From positions 1 through 64,000 of the forward strand of contig CACNLH010000002.1 of assembly GCA_902621205.1 (NCBI GenBank): a stretch of DNA of 64,000 nt, read 5' to 3'. Within the stretch, counting starts at the first letter, position 1; the number at the start of each line of letters is the position of its first letter. The DNA is from an uncultured Alphaproteobacteria bacterium (GTDB lineage: Bacteria > Pseudomonadota > Alphaproteobacteria > HIMB59). Position numbers and translations under genes: made by a program. Below the pieces are notes generated by a model. That model made no database searches, was not told where the DNA came from, and worked only from the letters and a program-made list of their open reading frames with translations. Positions 61,827-64,000 of this stretch are shown here, in pieces.

Positions 61827-63903
61827 GTATTTTAATAGAGAAATATCCTGGCTAAAATTTAATGAGAGAGTAAATGAATTATCCTATGATAAAAACGTCC
61901 CAATTTTAGAACGACTAAATTTTATAAGTATTGCTGCATCAAACTTAGATGAATTTTTTTCAGTAAGAGTGGCTGGATTAATTGAACAGTTAAAACTCAC
62001 TCCTAATAAAAAAAGTTTTGATGGAATGAAGATTGAGGATCAAATTAAAATTGTTGACTCATTAACAAGAGGTTTGATTAAAAGGCAAAATGAATCGTAT
62101 GGTCAAATTGAAAAAGAATTAAAAAAAAATAAAATCTATATTTTAAGAGATAAGTTTTTAAAAAAACATTTGTCCCACATAAAAAATTATTATTTGAATG
62201 AAATTATTTCGATTCTGACACCAATTACAGTTGATAGCACACACCCTTTGCCCTTTATACCAAATTTAAGTTTGTGTCTTATCGCTAAAATTAAAAATAA
62301 AAAATCAAAAAAAGAATTTATCTCAGTTATGAGAGTATCAGATTTAAAACAACGCTTTCTTAAAATTATTGATAAACAGGGTATTTATTTTTATCCCGTA
62401 GAGTCAATAATTAACAATTATGTTGGGGATGTATTCCATGATTTTGATGTTATTGATACAAATCTATTTCGCGTAATAAGGGACAGTGATTTAGAGGTTT
62501 TGGAGGAGGCAGACGATCTTATCAGAGAGTTTAAAAAACTTGTCAGGGAAAGAAAAAGAGGACAGGTAATCAGATTAGATGTTCAAAAAAGTCTTAATAA
62601 TAATTTTAAATCATTCATCATTAACGAGTTGAATGTATCTGAAAATGAAATTTTTGAATACGAAGATCTACTGGGGTTCGACCAATTATCAGAAGTCTTT
62701 GGAAATATAAAAAACAAGAATTTAAATTATAAAAAATTTAAACCTCGTTTCCCACAGCGAATAAATGATTTTGGCGGTGATTGTTTTGCAGCAATCAAAA
62801 AAAAGGATTTAGTTGTACACCACCCTTTTGAGTCTTTTAATGTTGTTGTTAGTTTTTTAGATCAAGCATCAAACGACAAAAACGTTGTGGCAATTAAGCA
62901 AACTTTGTATCGTACTAGCGATCAATCGCCAATCATTGATGCACTCATTCGTGCTGCTGATGCTGGTAAATCTGTAACAGCAGTTGTTGAGTTAAAAGCA
63001 AGGTTTGATGAAGAAAAAAATCTACAGTGGGCATCAAATTTGGAAAAAGCTGGAGTTCAAGTAGTGTATGGTTTTTTAAATCTAAAAATTCATGCAAAAG
63101 TTTCCTTAGTTACTAGAAGAGAAAAAAAAAATTTAGTCCATTACGTTCACTATGGTACTGGTAACTATCATCCTCAAACAGCAAAGGTTTATACAGATCT
63201 ATCATTTTTTACTTGTAATAAAGATCTAGCATCTGATGCTATAAAATTATTTCATTATATGAGTAGTTACAACATGGCAAAAGATTTTAAACGAATATCT
63301 TTCTCTCCATATAACTTAAGACAAAAACTATACGAACATATTGACTACGAAATAGGTTTATCAAAAATTAAAAAGCCAGCTAACATATGGATCAAGATGA
63401 ATAATTTAGTTGATCAAGAAATAATTAACAAACTTTACGAAGCATCTAAAGCAGGAGTGAAAATTACTTGTTTAATTAGAGGTATCTGCTGCTTAGTTCC
63501 TGGTGTTAAAGGAATGTCAGAAAACATAGAAGTTAAAAGTATTGTAGGAAGATTTTTAGAGCATTCACGTGTAGTTTGTTTCGGAAAAGGCAATAAACTA
63601 CCCAGTAAAAAAGCAAAAATTTATATTTCATCTGCTGACTGGATGACTAGAAATTTTGACAGGCGCGTGGAAACATTAGTTCCTATCGATAACAAAACTG
63701 TTCACGAACAAATTTTATATCAAATTATGTACACTGCCATTAACGATAATCAAAATACTTGGATACTCGACTCAGATGGAAATTATCAAAAAATAAACTC
63801 TAAACTAAAAATAGACTCACATAAATATTTTATGACCAACCCTAGTCTCTCAGGGAGAGGCACTGCTGCCAAAAAGGTCTATAAAAAAATAGAAAAACAA
63901 TAA
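61819..63903 (+). CDS. ppk: Polyphosphate kinase 1
   Basis: A 694-aa enzyme that makes polyphosphate from ATP. The N-terminal domain has NREISWLKFNERV and AASNLDEFFSVRVAG. The two phosphohistidine sites are in KIHAKVSLVTRRE (near residue 423, autophosphorylated) and EHSRVVCFG (near 578). KQTLYRTS and YISSADWMTRNFDRRVE are also normal. It is grouped with ppx and sixA. Confidence 0.97.
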   Translation: MNKYFNREISWLKFNERVNELSYDKNVPILERLNFISIAASNLDEFFSVRVAGLIEQLKLTPNKKSFDGMKIEDQIKIVDSLTRGLIKRQNESYGQIEKELKKNKIYILRDKFLKKHLSHIKNYYLNEIISILTPITVDSTHPLPFIPNLSLCLIAKIKNKKSKKEFISVMRVSDLKQRFLKIIDKQGIYFYPVESIINNYVGDVFHDFDVIDTNLFRVIRDSDLEVLEEADDLIREFKKLVRERKRGQVIRLDVQKSLNNNFKSFIINELNVSENEIFEYEDLLGFDQLSEVFGNIKNKNLNYKKFKPRFPQRINDFGGDCFAAIKKKDLVVHHPFESFNVVVSFLDQASNDKNVVAIKQTLYRTSDQSPIIDALIRAADAGKSVTAVVELKARFDEEKNLQWASNLEKAGVQVVYGFLNLKIHAKVSLVTRREKKNLVHYVHYGTGNYHPQTAKVYTDLSFFTCNKDLASDAIKLFHYMSSYNMAKDFKRISFSPYNLRQKLYEHIDYEIGLSKIKKPANIWIKMNNLVDQEIINKLYEASKAGVKITCLIRGICCLVPGVKGMSENIEVKSIVGRFLEHSRVVCFGKGNKLPSKKAKIYISSADWMTRNFDRRVETLVPIDNKTVHEQILYQIMYTAINDNQNTWILDSDGNYQKINSKLKIDSHKYFMTNPSLSGRGTAAKKVYKKIEKQ

Positions 63904-63904
63904 A

Positions 63905-64000
63905 ATGTTATTTGTATTTTCTATTGCTGTTCTCTCATTAAACTTATTTTTGTTTTTTAGTACTTCAATTAATATTTTTTTAATATCAATTATTTCTCAG
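63905..64000 (+). CDS. Start of a hydrophobic protein, 3' end outside window
   Basis: An open frame of 32 codons begins with ATG one base after the ppk stop and runs to the window edge. The sequence MLFVFSIAVLSLNLFLFF is a membrane helix or signal anchor. Too little is visible to name a family. Confidence 0.5.
   Translation, partial: MLFVFSIAVLSLNLFLFFSTSINIFLISIISQ

Noticed and set aside
1-64000. Mobile elements, CRISPR arrays or prophage
   Set aside because: No transposase, integrase, terminal inverted repeats, direct-repeat arrays or phage structural genes were seen.

Overview
The window reads as chromosomal DNA from a streamlined, AT-rich, free-living marine alphaproteobacterium (HIMB59/AEGEAN-169-like or SAR11-like; the exact clade cannot be fixed by eye). 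The evidence is a blue-tuned proteorhodopsin next to a complete beta-carotene/retinal pathway, an alphaproteobacterial gene order around the presumed replication origin (parB-parA-rsmG-mnmG-mnmE-rho | maf-aroE-coaE-dnaQ-Tim44-Smr), very short intergenic gaps, many 1-26 bp gene overlaps and frequent TTG starts. I see no tRNA, rRNA, CRISPR array, insertion sequence, integrase or phage gene.

1-7,500: a leftward block for chromosome partitioning and tRNA/rRNA modification (parB partial, parA, rsmG, mnmG, mnmE), with a perfect 16-bp parS at the mnmE/mnmG junction, an isolated cytoplasmic glycerophosphodiesterase, and rho. 7,493-7,725 is the best candidate for oriC: a very AT-rich gap from which genes diverge on both sides. 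7,726-11,361: the rightward maf-aroE-coaE-dnaQ-Tim44-Smr block. 11,351-16,248: the HslUV protease and hisBHAF plus a HIT protein. 16,250-20,000: lipoproteins, RsmI, RdgB and RNase PH. 20,033-25,331: the heat-shock operon hrcA-grpE-dnaK-dnaJ, with a clear sigma-32-type promoter before dnaK, and an Ogt-type methyltransferase.

25,296-36,563: an accessory-looking stretch. It holds a structured RNA element ahead of an MFS/EamA transporter pair, a second GC-rich hairpin that shares a motif with the first, a probable reverse-transsulfuration gene pair, a tungstate ABC transporter flanked by cytochrome b561, cytochrome c-prime and a periplasmic rhodanese, an unlisted-size (56 aa) two-helix membrane protein, dapB and nth. 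36,627-47,422: pyruvate carboxylase, ispH, then blh-crtY-crtB-crtI-proteorhodopsin on the minus strand, with a prenyl synthase on the plus strand. IspH and the prenyl synthase make the precursors, CrtB/CrtI/CrtY make beta-carotene, Blh cuts it to retinal, and retinal loads proteorhodopsin. A strong intrinsic terminator separates proteorhodopsin from the carotenoid genes.

47,460-64,000: small secreted and lipid-anchored proteins, an SMP-30-type lactonase, msrA, tsaB, a polysaccharide deacetylase, a Bax-type glucosaminidase, an Nfu scaffold, trpS, glnD, an ATP-grasp-like protein, a large beta-propeller-like secreted protein, and a polyphosphate group (ppx, sixA, ppk1). The window ends inside a hydrophobic reading frame.

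The items I would look at first are the candidate oriC with its nearby parS, the two structured RNA elements that share a motif around GAGGAGGAA, and the small uncharacterised membrane proteins.
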